Assembly: GCA_900472395.1 (NCBI GenBank)
Contig: UCHV01000007.1
Span: forward strand, 248,001 to 312,000
Direction: 5' to 3'
DNA length: 64,000 bases
Source: Hyphomicrobiales bacterium
GTDB lineage: Bacteria; Pseudomonadota; Alphaproteobacteria; Rhizobiales; Rhizobiaceae
This document shows, piece by piece, positions 63,021 through 64,000 of the stretch (position 1 is the stretch's first letter; each line of letters starts with the position of its first letter). Both the position numbers and the translations under genes were made by a program. Under the pieces are notes generated by a model. The model did not search any database. It was given only the letters and a program-made list of their open reading frames with translations, and was not told where the DNA came from.

Positions 63021-63827
63021 TCACTTCTTCCGGAAAATCAAACTCGCACCCCAGCCGGTCATCAGCGCGATCATCACACACACGATGCCGTAGAGGATCG
63101 GCTGGTTGTGGGCAGCATCGGTGATCTGTTGTTCGATGCCGGTCTTGTTGACGCGCAGCGGCAATTCGCGTTCGGCCAGCAGCGTGCCGCTCTTGAACAG
63201 ATAGGCGCGCACCATGTGCACACCGTCCGGCACGTTGGCGGGCAGGCGCAGGCTGGCGCGAAACAGGCTGGAGGAGACGAAACGCACGCCGCCAAAGTCG
63301 TGCTGGTAAAGCCCGCCCGCCAGTTTCAGGCGGCGATAGGCGTCGCGGAATTCGGTCAGGTTGCCGGCATTGCCGACATAACCGGTGGGCGAAAGGCGCA
63401 TGTGGTCGGTGCCGATAGGCAAGCCGCCCTCGCTCGACAGAATATCGTCGATCTGCCGGGTCGCCGCCACCGAATAGGAGGCGGGCACCTGCTCGAAGGT
63501 CATGGATTCCGTATTGACCCAGATGCCGAGAACGCGGCTTTTCTTGCGCACCGTGGCGTAGTCCAGCGGCCCTTCCAGCGTCACCACCACATCATACTGG
63601 CCGATGGCCAGAAGCAGTTCGTCGGCATTGGTCAGCGCGCCGAAAATGGTGAGGTCCGCCCCGCGAAAATCCGAGGCGATGCCGATTTCGCTGGTGGAAG
63701 TGCCGATCTCCAACCCTTCCTTGGCCGTCGTCGCCGCACCGAACGGCACCTGCGCTTCGGCCGTCTGGGCGAAAAACGCGATAGCTGCGGCGAACGCAAG
63801 GCTGCGAAGAATGGGCTTGAGCAGCAT
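63021..63827 (-). CDS. TIGR02186 family membrane protein
   Basis: 268 residues: signal peptide (LRSLAFAAAIAFFAQTAEAQ), a periplasmic domain with GLEIGTSTSEIGIASDFRGADLTIFGALTN, VVVTLEGPLDYATVRKKSRVLGIWVNTESMTFEQVPASYSVAATR, and a C-terminal membrane helix (ILYGIVCVMIALMTGWGASLIFRKK). These features match TIGR02186, whose genes usually follow a TauE/SafE permease. That holds here: the upstream permease's stop overlaps this ATG (TGATG). Confidence 0.93.
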   Translation of the reverse strand: MLLKPILRSLAFAAAIAFFAQTAEAQVPFGAATTAKEGLEIGTSTSEIGIASDFRGADLTIFGALTNADELLLAIGQYDVVVTLEGPLDYATVRKKSRVLGIWVNTESMTFEQVPASYSVAATRQIDDILSSEGGLPIGTDHMRLSPTGYVGNAGNLTEFRDAYRRLKLAGGLYQHDFGGVRFVSSSLFRASLRLPANVPDGVHMVRAYLFKSGTLLAERELPLRVNKTGIEQQITDAAHNQPILYGIVCVMIALMTGWGASLIFRKK

Positions 63828-64000
63828 CAGAAGCTCCCGATGCTGACGGAATAAAGGTCGGCCGGGGTTACCACCAGCGTTACCGCAAGCCTCAGCGCTA
63901 CGGCCAGAACCAGAAGCGCCAATAGCGCGCGCAACTGTTCGCCGCGCAGTTTCTGGCCGACACGCACGCCATATTGCGCGCCGATGACGCCGGCGACCAT
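63827..64000 (-). CDS. Sulfite exporter TauE/SafE family permease, C-terminal part
   Basis: Only the last 57 codons lie in the window; the frame is open at the edge and the true start is beyond 64000. The visible sequence MVAGVIGAQYGVRVGQKLRGEQLRALLALLVLAVALRLAV is the typical TauE/SafE end, with the GAQYGVRVGQKLRGEQLR family motif and last helix. The stop overlaps the TIGR02186 start by one base, indicating an operon. Likely anion (sulfite/organosulfonate) export. Confidence 0.85.
   Translation of the reverse strand: MVAGVIGAQYGVRVGQKLRGEQLRALLALLVLAVALRLAVTLVVTPADLYSVSIGSF

Noticed and set aside
62748..63854. Plus-strand 368-codon frame
   Set aside because: It runs antisense through the well-supported TIGR02186 gene and has shadow-type composition.

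Overview
The window reads as a chromosomal segment of a Rhizobiaceae alphaproteobacterium, most likely an Agrobacterium/Rhizobium relative. The indicators are high GC, a GcrA-family cell-cycle regulator, a SAM-II riboswitch ahead of metZ, the neighbouring apaG-metZ genes, an extended PstC, and the order phoR-pstS-pstC-pstA-pstB-phoU-phoB. The assignment is inference from gene content and remembered synteny; no search was run. Almost all of the window is ordinary core genome with dense coding. I saw no prophage, intact insertion sequence, CRISPR array or replication origin.

Layout. 0.2-4.5 kb: pyrC, a membrane diguanylate cyclase, pyrE, a PfkB sugar kinase, then on the minus strand a small membrane protein and a 29-codon membrane ORF abutting it. 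5-10 kb (minus): pgi, a lipoprotein alpha/beta hydrolase and fadD, with a LiuR-like palindrome upstream of fadD. 10-16.6 kb: a PRC-barrel protein, a GNAT protein, and a minus-strand cassette of carrier protein, AMP ligase and NadE-like enzyme; then two hypothetical genes. 16.9-21 kb: tRNA-Thr, kup, and a DUF2231/sorbosone-dehydrogenase pair. 21-26 kb: a four-gene Fe-siderophore ABC importer converging on a siderophore-interacting reductase, each side with its own palindrome.

26-35 kb is the phosphate block: ppk2 diverges from phoR, followed by a triple PHO-box-like site, pstS, a strong intrinsic terminator, pstCAB, phoU and phoB. 35-41 kb: a PACE-type efflux protein, gcrA, a 417-bp intergenic region rich in GANTC sites, argD-argF, hslO, a small lipoprotein and apaG. 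41-48 kb: metZ with its SAM-II riboswitch, a Dcd-family deaminase, tRNA-Gly, a small membrane protein, a glycosyltransferase with a type II secretion GspE-N-like N-terminus diverging from a solute-binding protein, an S24-type repressor and a LuxR-type response regulator.

49-60 kb: DUF952, pyrD, a CAP lipoprotein, a TPR-methyltransferase, tandem YitT-like membrane proteins, the Lhr-type helicase with the PdeM-type phosphoesterase, UspA, a RibD-C reductase diverging from an HxlR regulator, and an ECF sigma/anti-sigma pair diverging from a DUF4394 protein. 61.5-63 kb is the only accessory-looking stretch: an unrecognised 217-residue gene between short dispersed repeats. The window ends in a TIGR02186 protein and the tail of a TauE/SafE permease.

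The best leads are regulatory or cassette-level: the GANTC cluster beside gcrA, the SAM-II element with a terminator/antiterminator pair, the carrier protein-ligase-NadE cassette, and the GspE-N/glycosyltransferase fusion. None is proven novel from sequence alone.
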